Assembly (NCBI RefSeq): GCF_014196635.1
Contig: NZ_JACIEB010000008.1
Coordinates: forward strand, 86,008-150,007
DNA: 64,000 bases
Reading direction: 5' to 3'
Source: Sphingobium fontiphilum
GTDB lineage: Bacteria > Pseudomonadota > Alphaproteobacteria > Sphingomonadales > Sphingomonadaceae
Shown here: piece by piece, positions 53,682-62,748 of the stretch
Position numbering within the stretch: the first letter of the stretch is position 1
How the letters are laid out: each line of letters begins with the position of its first letter
Program-made: the position numbers and the translations under genes
Notes under the pieces: generated by a model
The model's database searches: none
Seen by the model: the letters and a program-made list of their open reading frames with translations, nothing else
Told to the model about the DNA's origin: nothing

Positions 53682-54851
53682 CTGCGCCGCCGCCCATCCG
53701 CTGGCCCAGGCCCATTGAAAATTATAACCGCCCAGCCATCCGGTAACGTCCACCGCCTCGCCAATGGCGTAAAGCCCCGGCGCCCGCCGCGCCTCCATGG
53801 TCCTGGACGACAGCTCGGCGGTGCTGATGCCGCCCGCCGTCACCTCGGCCTTGGCGAAGCCCTCGGTGCCATTGGGGTGGAATGCCCAGTCCGCCAGCCG
53901 CGCCTCCGCCGCGCGCAGGGCCGCGTCGGTCCGGTCGGCCAGCCGCCCCTCCACCGCCAGCCGATCCGCCAGCACATCGGCCAGCCGGTCGGGCAAGGCC
54001 CCACGCAACAGGCTGCGCAGGCTCGCGCCGGGGCTGGCCCGCTTGGCCGCGATCAGCCAGCCGTCGCTCCGGTCGGGCAGGAAATCGACGCCCACCGCCA
54101 TGCCATGCCGCCAATAAGAGGAAATCTGGAGGATGGCGGGGCCGGACAGCCCCTTGTGCGTGAACAAGGCCGCCTCGCGAAACGCCGCCTTGCCCGCGCG
54201 CGCCACCACCTCGCTCGCCACGCCGGAAAGCGACCGGAACAGCACATCCTCGCCGCCCAGCGTCAACGGCACCAGCGCCGGGCGCGGCTCCACCACCTTC
54301 AACCCAAAGCGCCGGGCGAGATCATAGGCAAAGCCGGTCGCCCCCATTTTGGGGATGGACGGCCCGCCGGTCGCGATCACCAGCGCCGGGGCGCTGGCGC
54401 TGCCCTGCGTCGTCGTGACGGTAAAGCGCCCATCGGCATGGCCGACATCGCTGATGCTCTCGCCACAACGGATCACGCCGCCGCCACGCGCCACCTCCTC
54501 CAGCAGCATGGCGACGATCTGCCGTGCGGACCCATCGCAGAACAACTGCCCCAGCGTCTTTTCATGCCAGGCGATGCCATGGCTTTCGACCAGCGCCAGG
54601 AAATCGGCGGGGGTGTAACGGCCCAGCGCCGACTTGGCGAAATGCGGATTGGCGGACAGGAAACGGTCGGCCGCGGTGTGGATATTGGTGAAATTGCAAC
54701 GGCCGCCGCCGGAAATCAGGATCTTCGCCCCGGCATGGGGCGCATGGTCGATCACCAGCACCCGGCGGCCGCGTTGCCCGGCCTGCGCCGCGCACATCAT
54801 CCCCGCCGCCCCCGCCCCCAGGATGATCGCGTCGAAAGCCTGCGCCCTCAT
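53673..54851 (-). CDS. HI0933-family NAD(P)/FAD-dependent oxidoreductase (BaiN/RdsA type)
   Basis: 392-aa flavoprotein of the TIGR00275 type. FAD motif AIILGAGAAGMMCAAQAG, the family stretch AGAKILISGGGRCNFTN, then VIATGGPSIPKMGATGFAYDLA and a C-terminal GLYAIGEAVDVTGWLGGYNFQWA. The physiological substrate of the family is unknown. Its start overlaps the stop of the upstream small gene (ATGA). Its last codons lie inside the direct repeat of the palindromic element. Confidence 0.88.
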   Translation of the reverse strand: MRAQAFDAIILGAGAAGMMCAAQAGQRGRRVLVIDHAPHAGAKILISGGGRCNFTNIHTAADRFLSANPHFAKSALGRYTPADFLALVESHGIAWHEKTLGQLFCDGSARQIVAMLLEEVARGGGVIRCGESISDVGHADGRFTVTTTQGSASAPALVIATGGPSIPKMGATGFAYDLARRFGLKVVEPRPALVPLTLGGEDVLFRSLSGVASEVVARAGKAAFREAALFTHKGLSGPAILQISSYWRHGMAVGVDFLPDRSDGWLIAAKRASPGASLRSLLRGALPDRLADVLADRLAVEGRLADRTDAALRAAEARLADWAFHPNGTEGFAKAEVTAGGISTAELSSRTMEARRAPGLYAIGEAVDVTGWLGGYNFQWAWASGWAAAQAL

Positions 54852-55027
54852 CGCAGCCGGGCGATGGTCAGCCCGTCCTGCCGCGCCCGCTCCCGCACCG
54901 ATTCCTCGCTGCGGGTCAGCGCCTTGGCGATGGCCTTCAGCGCCATGCCCTTGGCCGCCAGCGTGTGCAGCTTCTGCACCTCATCGGGCCGCCAGGGCTG
55001 GCGATGGCGTTCGAATGTCTGTTTCAT
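54848..55027 (-). CDS. Small helix-turn-helix (SANT/Myb-like) protein
   Basis: 59-aa basic protein: MKQTFERHRQPWRPDEVQKL, then GMALKAIAKALTRSEESVRER. The tryptophan followed by DEVQKLHTLAAKG and IAKALTRSEESVR resembles a single SANT/Myb or sigma-region-4-like helix-turn-helix. Related short proteins occur in alphaproteobacteria. The stop overlaps the flavoprotein start (ATGA), so the two are coupled. It lies directly downstream of a triple-hairpin region. Confidence 0.72.
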   Translation of the reverse strand: MKQTFERHRQPWRPDEVQKLHTLAAKGMALKAIAKALTRSEESVRERARQDGLTIARLR

Positions 55028-55038
55028 GGGAAGCGCCT

Positions 55039-55208
55039 AGAGCCTGATCGGTTGAGGTGGAAGTGCTTCGCACTTCCGCCGAAATCGTGAATCAGGCTCT
55101 ATTCAAACGATGGAGACCTTGATTCACGTTTCAGGCTCATTCAGCCTGAAACGATCAAGGTCTACAGCATTTTCGAAGCAGATGACATCATCTGCTGGCT
55201 CGGAAAAT
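55039..55208. repeat. Three consecutive stem-loops between htpX and the small HTH gene
   Basis: First: AGAGCCTGAT (55039) with ATCAGGCTCT (55091), enclosing a GGAAGTGCTTCGCACTTCC hairpin. Second: AGACCTTGAT/GTTTCAGGCT with AGCCTGAAAC/ATCAAGGTCT (about 55113-55163). Third: GCATTTTC with GAAAATGC enclosing CAGATGA/TCATCTG (about 55166-55210). None has a long T run. The region lies 40 bp before htpX on the minus strand and may act as a terminator for htpX. Confidence 0.75.
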
Positions 55209-55250
55209 GCGCGAAAATAATGGCGATTTCGCGCGCGCTGGCAAAGCCGA

Positions 55251-56162
55251 TCAATCCCGCCGCAGCGGATCGAGCGCGCTGGCGCGGCGGCGGGCACGCG
55301 GCGCAGCCATTGGCGCGGCGCTCGCACGCGCCGCCTGCCCCATCTCCACCGCCATCTCCTCCAACGCCGCAATCCGGCTTTGCGTCGCCGGGTGGGTGGA
55401 AAACAGGGCGCTGACATGGGCGGGCACGATATAAAGCTGCGCCGCCGCCGGATTATGATCGGCCACCGGATTGGGGATGCGTTCGGCCTGCCCGGAAATT
55501 TTCGCCAGCGCGGACGCCAGCGCGCGCGGATTGCCGCTGATCTGCGCGCCGCCCCGGTCGGCGCCATATTCGCGCGTGCGGCTGATCGCCATCTGCACGA
55601 TCATCGCGGCAAAGGGCGCGACGATCACCGCCAGCAACCCGGCCAGCATATTGCCATGGCCATTATCGTTGCCGCCGCGAAAGAACAGGCCGAAATTGGC
55701 CAGCATCGAAATCGCGCCGGCAATCGTCGCCACCATGGTCATGATCAGCGTGTCGCGGTTCTTCACATGCGCCAGTTCATGCGCCATCACCCCCGCGACC
55801 TCGTCGCGGCTCAGCATCGACAGCAGGCCCGTGGTCGCGGCGACGGCGGCGTTCTGCGGATTGCGCCCGGTCGCAAAGGCGTTGGGATGCGGCTGGTCGA
55901 TGATGTAGACGCGCGGCATCGGCAGCCGCGCCCGCGCCGCAAGGTCCGCGACCAGCTTGTAAAAGTCGCTGTTCGGATCGACCTCGCGCGCATGATGCAT
56001 CGACAGGACGATGCGGTCGGCATTCCAGAAGGTGAACAGGTTCATCCCCGCCGCGACAAGCAGCGCGATCACCGCACCGCCCCCGCCACCCAGCGAATAG
56101 CCCAACGCCATGAACAGCGCCGTCAGCGCCGACAACAGCATCACCGTCTTCATCCCGTTCAC
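55251..56162 (-). CDS. htpX: Zinc metalloprotease HtpX (peptidase M48)
   Basis: 303-aa inner-membrane zinc protease for quality control of membrane proteins. Two N-terminal membrane helices precede the zinc motif [12 protein letters not shown] (HExxH), with the third ligand Glu in SRTREYGAD; two more helices lie between them. A GTG start at 56162 gives the family N-terminus [10 protein letters not shown] and has AGGAG 10 nt upstream; a nearer ATG is five codons in. The C-terminal ~35 residues are Ala/Arg-rich. Divergent from the DUF1674 gene. Confidence 0.93.
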   Translation of the reverse strand: MNGMKTVMLLSALTALFMALGYSLGGGGGAVIALLVAAGMNLFTFWNADRIVLSMHHAREVDPNSDFYKLVADLAARARLPMPRVYIIDQPHPNAFATGRNPQNAAVAATTGLLSMLSRDEVAGVMAHELAHVKNRDTLIMTMVATIAGAISMLANFGLFFRGGNDNGHGNMLAGLLAVIVAPFAAMIVQMAISRTREYGADRGGAQISGNPRALASALAKISGQAERIPNPVADHNPAAAQLYIVPAHVSALFSTHPATQSRIAALEEMAVEMGQAARASAAPMAAPRARRRASALDPLRRD

Positions 56163-56249
56163 TTGCAATCATCTCCTTCCCGGCCCAGATAGCCGACAGG
56201 ACATGAATATGGGGTTGCCGCGCGCGCCCCGCAATCGGAAGGCATCGCC

Positions 56250-56423
56250 ATGGGCACGTTCAACGGCAAGCGGCCAGCGCATGTGAAGGCGCCCGCCCAC
56301 CTGTCCAAAAGCCCGCCCGTGCCCCGGCCCGATCCCGTCGACCAGCAACCGCGCATGGACGAGGAACTGAGCCCCGTCCGCTATGGCGACTGGGTCAAAA
56401 AGGGCATCGCCATCGATTTCTGA
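56250..56423 (+). CDS. DUF1674 family protein (SDHAF4-like)
   Basis: 57-aa small protein: MGTFNGKRPAHVKAPAHLSK, ending in SPVRYGDWVKKGIAIDF. The C-terminal RYGDWxxKGxxxDF is the DUF1674 signature, shared with the mitochondrial succinate dehydrogenase assembly factor SDHAF4. GGAAGG lies 7 nt before the ATG. Divergent from htpX, the usual alphaproteobacterial arrangement. Confidence 0.85.
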   Translation: MGTFNGKRPAHVKAPAHLSKSPPVPRPDPVDQQPRMDEELSPVRYGDWVKKGIAIDF

Positions 56424-56575
56424 AGCGCGGGGGCGCCCTTCTCCGTTCGCCGCCGCTTTTGCACGGCTTTCGCCACGCCGTGCCGCCCCAGGCGACGAAC
56501 GGTCGCCCGCCCGCCTTCCCCCCGCATGGCCGCGCATGACACAGTGCGACGATAAAGCATGTAGCGGGATCGTCC

Positions 56576-57043
56576 ATGACCATGAACACCAGTCCAAACA
56601 TCTCCCTGCAACCGACGGCGGGCTATGCGCCCGACGATGCGGCGCTGCTGTGCGGCGTCGGCCGCCTCATCTGCGCCTGGAGCATGTTGGAGCAACGGCT
56701 GGAGGCGAAGATCGGCATGTTGCGCGAAGCGATGGGCGACCTGCGCAGCGTCGGCGCCCGCACCCGGCCGACCATGGCGCGGCTGATGACGGACCTGCGC
56801 ACCATGGTCGCCATGCGCGACCGCCGCAACGCCGGCGCCCTGCACGAAATCGCCGCCATCGAACGCGACATGCAGCGCATCGACCGTTTCCGCCACCTGA
56901 TCGTCGAGGGGTTCCACCAGCCCGAACCGGGCGGCTTTTCCTGCCGCGACCAGCGCAACAACCATATGTTCATATCCATGGGGCAGATGGAGGGAGAGAT
57001 CATGGCGCTGGAGCAGGTCGGCAACCGGCTGCTGGAACTGTGA
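56576..57043 (+). CDS. Hypothetical helical protein
   Basis: 155-aa soluble protein, mostly helical, with no signal or membrane segment and no recognised family. Helix-rich stretches: LLCGVGRLICAWSMLEQRLEAKIG, LMTDLRTMVAMRDRR, ALHEIAAIERDMQRIDRFRHLIVEG, and MEGEIMALEQVGNRLLEL. A four-helix-bundle fold seems likely. The pattern of a buried helix with CAWSMLEQRLEAKIG recalls DUF-type proteins of unknown role. It lies 80 nt before galU in the same direction and may share its transcript. Confidence 0.6.
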   Translation: MTMNTSPNISLQPTAGYAPDDAALLCGVGRLICAWSMLEQRLEAKIGMLREAMGDLRSVGARTRPTMARLMTDLRTMVAMRDRRNAGALHEIAAIERDMQRIDRFRHLIVEGFHQPEPGGFSCRDQRNNHMFISMGQMEGEIMALEQVGNRLLEL

Positions 57044-57123
57044 TCGGGGCGAATGCGTCTTGACCTTTGCGGGGCGAGCCGCAATCCCCTGCGCATGGCC
57101 CTTTTCAGCCCCACTGGAGCGAC

Positions 57124-58002
57124 ATGATCCACAAGCCGATTCGCAAGGCGATCTTCCCCGTTGCCGGCCTTGGAACCCGATTTCTGCCCGCCACCAAGGC
57201 GGTGCCCAAGGAATTGCTGCCCGTGGTCGACCGGCCGCTGATCCAATATGCGGTGGATGAAGCGCGCGAGGCGGGGATCGAACAGATGATCTTCGTCACC
57301 GGGCGCGGCAAGGGCGCGATCGAGGATTATTTCGACATCGCCTTTGAATCCGAAGTCACCCAGCGCGAACGGGGCAAGGATCTCTCGGCGCTCGACGGCA
57401 CCCGGCTGTTGCCCGGCCGCGCGGTGTTCCTGCGCCAGCAGGAGCCGCTGGGCCTGGGCCACGCCATCTGGTGCGCGCGCGACATCGTCGGCGACGAACC
57501 CTTCGCCATCCTGTTGCCCGATGAATTCATGCGCGGCGCGCCGGGCAATGGCTGCATGAAGCAGATGGTCGCCGCCTATGAAAAGGTCGGCGGCAATCTC
57601 GTCTGCGCGCTCGAAGTGCCGATGGAGGAAACGCCCAATTATGGCGTGATCGATCCGGGCGCGCGCGACGGGGTGCTGACGGAAATCAAGGGGCTGGTCG
57701 AAAAGCCCGCGCCCGGCGCCGCGCCGTCCAACCTCATCCTGCCGGGCCGCTATATCCTGCAACCTGAAGTCATGAAAATCCTCGAAACGCAGGAAAAGGG
57801 CGCGGGCGGGGAAATCCAGCTCACCGACGCCATGGCCTCGCTGATCGGCAAGCAATCCTTCCACGGCGTCACCTTCGACGGCCGCCGTTTCGATTGCGGG
57901 TCCAAGGCCGGCTATATCGAGGCGAACCTGTCGCTGGCGCTGGAGCGCGAGGATCTGGGCGACCATATCCGCCGTTTCGCGACGGAGGAACTGGCGCGCT
58001 GA
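57124..58002 (+). CDS. galU: UTP--glucose-1-phosphate uridylyltransferase
   Basis: 292-aa nucleotidyltransferase that makes UDP-glucose for exopolysaccharide and glycolipid synthesis. The family signature GLGTRFLPATKAVPKELLPV is at residues 15-34, followed by VDRPLIQYAVDEA, PLGLGHAIW, LLPDE, VEKP and GEIQLTDA. The ATG at 57124 fits the family start (MIHKPIRKAIFPVAG). It ends in a shared terminator with ssb. Confidence 0.96.
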   Translation: MIHKPIRKAIFPVAGLGTRFLPATKAVPKELLPVVDRPLIQYAVDEAREAGIEQMIFVTGRGKGAIEDYFDIAFESEVTQRERGKDLSALDGTRLLPGRAVFLRQQEPLGLGHAIWCARDIVGDEPFAILLPDEFMRGAPGNGCMKQMVAAYEKVGGNLVCALEVPMEETPNYGVIDPGARDGVLTEIKGLVEKPAPGAAPSNLILPGRYILQPEVMKILETQEKGAGGEIQLTDAMASLIGKQSFHGVTFDGRRFDCGSKAGYIEANLSLALEREDLGDHIRRFATEELAR

Positions 58003-58020
58003 TCGAGTAGATCGACGGCA

Positions 58021-58058
58021 CGAAAAAGGCGGCTTCCCATCGGGAGCCGCCTTTTTCG
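58021..58058. terminator. Bidirectional terminator between galU and ssb
   Basis: Near-perfect stem of CGAAAAAGGCGGCTTCCC and GGGAGCCGCCTTTTTCG with a 3-4-nt loop. A run of A on one side and T on the other makes it work in both directions for the convergent galU and ssb. Confidence 0.93.
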
Positions 58059-58073
58059 TCGGAGCGCGCAGCG

Positions 58074-58628
58074 TCAGAACGGCACTTCGTCGTCCAGATC
58101 ATTGTCGAAATTGGGCGCGCGCGACGATCCGCCCGAAGACCGCCCCCCCTGGCCGCCGCCAAAACCGCCGCCCGACGACGCGCCGAAATTGTCGTAATCG
58201 CCGCCGCCAAAGCCGCTCGATCCGCCCGACCAGTCGCTCACGCCCTGCTGGCCGCCACGCCCGCCGCCGCCGCCCGGCGCGCCGTCCAGCATGGTCAGCA
58301 CCGCGCCGGGGCCCTGCAACACGACTTCGGTCGTATAACGGTCATTGCCCGACTGGTCCTGCCATTTGCGGGTGCGCAACTGGCCCTCGATATAGACCTT
58401 GCTGCCCTTGCGCAGGAAGCGTTCGGCCACCCCGGCCAGCCCTTCGGAAAAGATCGAGACGCTGTGCCATTCGGTGCGCTCCTTCTTTTCGCCCGACATG
58501 CGGTCCTTCCAGCTTTCGGACGTGGCGATGCGCAGGTTGCACACCTTGCCGCCATTCTGGAAGCTCTTGACCTCCGGATCGGCGCCCAGATTGCCGACCA
58601 GAATGACCTTGTTGACCGAGCCTGCCAT
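58074..58628 (-). CDS. ssb: Single-stranded DNA-binding protein
   Basis: 184-aa SSB. The OB fold (about 1-112: [58 protein letters not shown]) is followed by a long Gly/Ser/Phe-rich linker and the acidic tip LDDEVPF, which binds partner proteins. The ATG at 58628 matches the family start ([13 protein letters not shown]); upstream in-frame codons have no homology. Confidence 0.95.
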   Translation of the reverse strand: MAGSVNKVILVGNLGADPEVKSFQNGGKVCNLRIATSESWKDRMSGEKKERTEWHSVSIFSEGLAGVAERFLRKGSKVYIEGQLRTRKWQDQSGNDRYTTEVVLQGPGAVLTMLDGAPGGGGGRGGQQGVSDWSGGSSGFGGGDYDNFGASSGGGFGGGQGGRSSGGSSRAPNFDNDLDDEVPF

Positions 58629-58654
58629 GATTCCTCCGCTAGATTGGCCTGCCC

Positions 58655-60508
58655 TTATAGACCCGCTGCCGTCGCCGTCCAGTAAGTCAGGCCCGCCGCG
58701 CCATAGGCAAGGGCAAAGAGATAGAAGACCATGAACATCGGCCATTTCCAGCCATTGGTCTCGCGCTTCGTCACCGCGATGGTCGAAATGCACTGCGGCG
58801 CGAACACGAACCAGGCGAGGAAGGCGAGCGCGGTGGGCAACGGCCACTGGTCCTTCAGCCGTTCGCCCAGGCTGCGCTCCAGCTTCGCCTCATCATCGCC
58901 CGCATTGATGGAATAGACGGTGGCGAGCGCCGAGACGGCGACTTCGCGCGCCGCCATCGCCGGGATCAGCGCCAGCGAAATATCGCGGTTAAAGCCGATG
59001 GGTTCCAGCACCACGTTAAGGCCGCCGGCGATCCGCCCGGCGATCGAATGGTCGACCTGGCTGGCAGCGTCGGGAGCGCGCGGAAAACTCAGCAACAGCC
59101 ACAATATGACGGTCGAGGCAAAGATGATCGTCCCCGCCCGCTTTAAAAAAATGACCGCGCGCTGCCACAGGCCGATCAGAATGTCCTGCGGCCGGGGCAT
59201 CTGATATTTGGGCATTTCCATCAGGAAACCGCCGCTCGCCCCCTTGGTCACCGTCAACCGCAGCACCAGCGCGACCAGCAGCGCGCCGACGATCCCCGCG
59301 ACATAAAGGCCAAACAGCACCAGCCCCTGCAAACCGATGCCCGGCCCCACGCTGCGCGCCGGGATGAACGCGCCGATGATGACGGCATAGACCGGCAACC
59401 GCGCCGAACAGGTCATCAGCGGCGCAATCAATATGGTGGTCAGCCGGTCCTTGGGGTCGGAAATGGTCCGCGTCGCCATGATGCCGGGCACCGCGCAGGC
59501 GAAGGAGGAGAGCAGCGGGATGAAGGCGCGCCCCGACAGGCCGACCCTCGCCATCAGACTGTCCATCAGGAAAGCGGCGCGGACCATATAGCCCGTCGCC
59601 TCCAGCATCAGGATGAAGAAGAACAGGATCAAAATCTGCGGCAGGAACACCACGACAGAGCCCACGCCGTTGATGACGCCGTCGACCAGGAAGGACCGGA
59701 CGATGCCATCGGGCAGCGCGGCGGCGACGGCATCGCTCGCCGCCTCGGCCAGCCCCTCGATCATCGCGATCGGCGCCTCGGACCAGGCGTAAACCCCCTG
59801 GAACATCACGAACAACAGGCCCAGCAGCAGCAGCAGGCCCAGCACGGGATGCAGCGCCACCCGATCGACCGCCGCAGTCAGCCGGCGCGACGGCGTTTCG
59901 CGCACGATGGCCGCCCGCGCGATCCGCCTGGCTTCCGCGCGCAGCGTATCGAAATCGGCCGACTCACCGCCTGCGCGCAGCGGCGCCGCCGCGCCGCCGA
60001 TCACATCGGCCAGTTCGCTCTTCAGATGGTCGAGGCCGCGCTTGCGTACCGCCACGGTCGGGATCACCGGCACGCCCAGCTCGCGCGCCAGCACGCCCGC
60101 GTCCAGTTCCAGCCCGTCGCGGGTGGCCAGGTCCACCATGTTGAGCGCCACCACGGTCGGCAGGCCCAGCGCAATCAGTTCCAGCGCAAAGCGCAGATGA
60201 TTGTCCAGATTGGCGGCGTCGACCACGATCACCAGCGCATCGGGCAGGCGCTCGCCCGCCTGCCGCCCCATCACCACGTCGCGCGTCACCTGCTCGTCGG
60301 GGCTGGCGGGGTCCAGGCTGTATGTGCCGGGCAGGTCGACCAGTTCGACCGGCCGCCCGTCGGCCAGCGCCAGCCGCCCGGCCTTGCGCTCGACGGTGAC
60401 GCCGGGATAATTGCCCAGCTTCTGTCGCGCGCCGGTCAGCGCGTTGAACAGCGCGCTCTTGCCGGCATTGGGATTGCCGACCAGCGCAACCAGCGGCAAG
60501 GCGCTCAT
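58655..60508 (-). CDS. feoB: Ferrous iron transporter FeoB
   Basis: 617-aa Fe(II) transporter of the inner membrane. The N-terminal G domain has G1 [12 protein letters not shown]3 [10 protein letters not shown] and G4 NMVD; a guanine-dissociation-inhibitor-like region follows (about 165-205), then about eight helices with the gate motifs around [14 protein letters not shown] and [19 protein letters not shown]. It is shorter than gammaproteobacterial FeoB but typical for sphingomonads. Its start overlaps the feoA stop (ATGA). No feoC follows. Confidence 0.95.
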   Translation of the reverse strand: MSALPLVALVGNPNAGKSALFNALTGARQKLGNYPGVTVERKAGRLALADGRPVELVDLPGTYSLDPASPDEQVTRDVVMGRQAGERLPDALVIVVDAANLDNHLRFALELIALGLPTVVALNMVDLATRDGLELDAGVLARELGVPVIPTVAVRKRGLDHLKSELADVIGGAAAPLRAGGESADFDTLRAEARRIARAAIVRETPSRRLTAAVDRVALHPVLGLLLLLGLLFVMFQGVYAWSEAPIAMIEGLAEAASDAVAAALPDGIVRSFLVDGVINGVGSVVVFLPQILILFFFILMLEATGYMVRAAFLMDSLMARVGLSGRAFIPLLSSFACAVPGIMATRTISDPKDRLTTILIAPLMTCSARLPVYAVIIGAFIPARSVGPGIGLQGLVLFGLYVAGIVGALLVALVLRLTVTKGASGGFLMEMPKYQMPRPQDILIGLWQRAVIFLKRAGTIIFASTVILWLLLSFPRAPDAASQVDHSIAGRIAGGLNVVLEPIGFNRDISLALIPAMAAREVAVSALATVYSINAGDDEAKLERSLGERLKDQWPLPTALAFLAWFVFAPQCISTIAVTKRETNGWKWPMFMVFYLFALAYGAAGLTYWTATAAGL

Positions 60509-60762
60509 GCGTCGCCGCCCTCCGGCCCGGTGCGTACGGCGATGGCGGCGGCATGGTTGCGCCGCATGGCGATGGTCATGCGTCCGACCCGACAGGCGAT
60601 CGGCCCGCGCCCGAACAGTCCGCCATGATGCAGCGCCTCCACGCTCGCCCCTTCACACAGGCCGAATTCGCGCAGCCGCTGCCCCTCGGACGGCGACAGC
60701 CGGTCCCATTCGATGATGTCGACATAGGCGGGTTGACGCAGCGGCAGGTCGGAAAGGCGCAA
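60505..60762 (-). CDS. feoA: Ferrous iron transport accessory protein FeoA
   Basis: 85-aa SH3-like protein that works with FeoB. Family pattern: LRQPAYVDII, RLREFGLCEGASVEALHHGGLFGRGPIACRV, MTIAMRRNHAAAI. Translationally coupled to feoB by an ATGA overlap. A candidate Fur-type operator lies 25-48 nt upstream. Confidence 0.92.
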   Translation of the reverse strand: MRLSDLPLRQPAYVDIIEWDRLSPSEGQRLREFGLCEGASVEALHHGGLFGRGPIACRVGRMTIAMRRNHAAAIAVRTGPEGGDA

Positions 60763-60786
60763 GGGCGGACACTCGGTAACGGTTTC

Positions 60787-60810
60787 TTGCGAGTGACTAT
60801 CAATTACTGC
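60787..60810. promoter_or_regulatory. Candidate Fur/Irr-type operator upstream of feoA
   Basis: AT-rich imperfect dyad TTGCGAGTGACTATCAATTACTGC located 25-48 nt before the feoA ATG (60762). It is similar in layout to alphaproteobacterial Fur boxes (GCnAnTGA...TCAnTnGC). The match is by eye only, and both half-sites are imperfect. Confidence 0.4.
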
Positions 60811-60840
60811 GTCCGATGGCCAGCCCCAATCGGACTCGAT

Positions 60841-61506
60841 TCAGATCGCCGGATAGCGCAACCGGCCGACAAAACGCGCCAGGCTCAGCCGCTCGCCGCC
60901 ATCCGCGCCGGTCAACCGCGCCTTGGCCTTCTCAAAGCGCATGATGCCCTCGATCCGGCGCGCCAGGAACGCCCGCGTCTCGGCATGATCGTCGCTGTCA
61001 TCGTCCATGAAGGTCATCAGCGTCGCGGCATAGACCGCCGCCAGCGTCGCCCGCTTGGTGTAATGATTATAGTCGGTGGCGGCATCGCCCGCCGCCCGCC
61101 ACATGGCGTCGGCCGCGCGCCAGCCCAGCGCCGCCGCCCGCGCCATGTTGCGCGGCATCGCCAGAATCGCCGTCGCCCGCCGCAACGCTTCCCGGTCCGC
61201 CTTCAGCAGCGTCAGCCGCGCCTCGACCAGCGCGGCGATGCGCGCCCGGATCGGCATGGTGGCCAGCCGCCCGGCGGGCACGGCTTCCAGCATCGCGCGG
61301 TCGATGCTGGCGAACCATGTGTCGATCATCGCGACGGCGCCGCCCTTGAACGCGAGCCGGGCGATGTCGGCGTCGACGCCCGCCTCCTGCGCCGCCATCT
61401 CCACCGCCGCGTCGCGCCAGCCGTCAAAGGCGGCGTGGCGGGCGACCAGGGGAATCAGCGCATCGCGAATTTCATCCAGTGTCGGATCTTCGGGCAAATC
61501 GGTCAT
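60841..61506 (-). CDS. COQ9 family protein
   Basis: 221-aa relative of mitochondrial COQ9, a lipid-binding accessory protein of ubiquinone biosynthesis. Recognisable: LIPLVARHAAFDGWRDAAVEMAA, LAFKGGAVAMIDTWFASIDRAM, then ATDYNHYTKRATLAAVYAATLM and the final ARRIEGIMRFEKAK. The fold is TetR-like. The start at 61506 (MTDLPEDPTLDEIRDAL) was taken; an ATG three codons earlier is also possible. It follows the EamA gene directly on the same strand. Confidence 0.87.
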   Translation of the reverse strand: MTDLPEDPTLDEIRDALIPLVARHAAFDGWRDAAVEMAAQEAGVDADIARLAFKGGAVAMIDTWFASIDRAMLEAVPAGRLATMPIRARIAALVEARLTLLKADREALRRATAILAMPRNMARAAALGWRAADAMWRAAGDAATDYNHYTKRATLAAVYAATLMTFMDDDSDDHAETRAFLARRIEGIMRFEKAKARLTGADGGERLSLARFVGRLRYPAI

Positions 61507-61515
61507 GGCGATCAT

Positions 61516-62400
61516 TTAAGCGCGTGCGGGCAGGCGCACAAGCACCAGCGCGACGCCGACCGCCAGCCCGCCGACCATATCCAGCAGCGTCAATTGCTCG
61601 CCCAGCACGATCCAGCCCAGCAGCGCCGCGACCGCCGGCTGCAAAAGCAGGCTCAGCCCCAGCACCAGCGGCGAAAACCAGCCCATGGCGTAGACCATCA
61701 GCCCCTGCCCGATCACCTGGCTCGACAGCGCCAGCGCGATCACCGGCCACCAGTCGCCGGGCAGGATCGCCTCGCCCATCAACGCCGCGAACGCCAACAG
61801 CGGCAGCACGCCCGCGATGCTGGAGAGCGCCAGCACGCTCCAACTGGTCAGCGCCCGCCGCACATCCTGAATCAACAGGATATAGCCGGTGTAGAGCACC
61901 CCGGCCAAAGTGCACAGCAGGTCGCCGGTGACATTGCGGGGCGACGCTTCATAGCTTCCCCCCATCAGCACCGCCGCACCGGCCATGGCCAGCGCGATCG
62001 CCGCCGCCTGCACCGGCCGCAACCGTTCGCGCAGGACAAACCATGTCCACAATGGCAGCAACAAGGCGCTGACATTGCCGAAAATCGCGGCGTTGGCGAC
62101 TTTCGTATGCAAAATGCCCAGGTGCCAGCTCGCCAGATCGGCGGCAAAGAACAGGCCCGCCGCCGCCACCTTGATCCACGCGCCGGGGCCGAGCAGCATG
62201 ATCGTCCCCATGCTGCGCCGCGCCAGGAACAGCAGCAGCGGAATGGCCAGCGCCAGCCGCCAGAAACCCGCCGCCACCGGGCCGACATCGGCCAGCTTGA
62301 CGAGCAACGGCCCCGCCGCCAGCACCGCATTGCCCAGCAACAGCGCCGGAAAGGCCAGAACGGGAATCGCCGGGGCGGCGGGTCGACTTGAACTGCTCAT
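61516..62400 (-). CDS. DMT-superfamily (EamA) transporter
   Basis: 294-aa inner-membrane protein with ten helices and two EamA repeats (first: LLLGNAVLAAGPLLVKLADVG...AAGFWRLALAIPLLL; second: GDLLCTLAGVLYTGYILLI...LLGWIVLGEQLTLLDMVGGLAVGVALVLV). It exports or exchanges small metabolites; the substrate is unknown. The COQ9-family gene follows with a stop/start spacing below 10 nt. Confidence 0.88.
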   Translation of the reverse strand: MSSSSRPAAPAIPVLAFPALLLGNAVLAAGPLLVKLADVGPVAAGFWRLALAIPLLLFLARRSMGTIMLLGPGAWIKVAAAGLFFAADLASWHLGILHTKVANAAIFGNVSALLLPLWTWFVLRERLRPVQAAAIALAMAGAAVLMGGSYEASPRNVTGDLLCTLAGVLYTGYILLIQDVRRALTSWSVLALSSIAGVLPLLAFAALMGEAILPGDWWPVIALALSSQVIGQGLMVYAMGWFSPLVLGLSLLLQPAVAALLGWIVLGEQLTLLDMVGGLAVGVALVLVRLPARA

Positions 62401-62470
62401 GCCGCGTCCCTAACCGGCTTGCACCCGCAAGTCCCGTTTCACAATGAAATTGTTTTCCGAGGGCGTCTTC

Positions 62471-62539
62471 ATGCCGACCTTGTTCGGCCCCATCCGTCCG
62501 GGCGCCATCAACCTGCCCAACCGCATCCTCATGCCGCCC
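62471..62539 (+). pseudogene. 5' relic of an old yellow enzyme (alkene reductase) gene
   Basis: The 23 codons from the ATG at 62471 (MPTLFGPIRPGAI, then NLPNRILMPP) match the N-terminus of NemA/OYE-type flavin reductases. The reading then breaks off into a GC-rich dispersed repeat (62553-62594), so nothing of the TIM barrel remains. An open frame continues for some distance but is not OYE-like, and it runs into the secreted protein gene. Confidence 0.78.
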
Positions 62540-62552
62540 AGCCCGACCCAAG

Positions 62553-62594
62553 ACCCATCGTCGCCCCGGCCCCGAGCCGGGGTCCGGCTTCCTC
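62553..62594. repeat. GC-rich dispersed palindromic repeat, copy 1
   Basis: ACCCATCGTCGCCCCGGCCC then GAGCCGGGGTCCGGCTTCCT. It is almost the same as 63790-63832 and contains the CCCCGGC/GCCGGGG palindrome. It adjoins the break in the OYE relic. Confidence 0.8.
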
Positions 62595-62748
62595 CAGGTG
62601 ACGCAACATTCGCCGACACGCCAACCCCATCGGCACACATCGGTTTTCCGGCTTGTTTCCGGCTGAGGCCATGGGCTAAGCATCGCTGCAATAATGGGAA
62701 AGCCGGGTGGGCGGCATTTCTGGCCGAACGTCAGGGGGGGAAATAAAG

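Noticed and set aside
62444..62746. 100-codon open frame containing the OYE N-terminus
   Set aside because: Only the first part resembles OYE; the rest is repeat and non-coding sequence, so it is a relic and not a gene.
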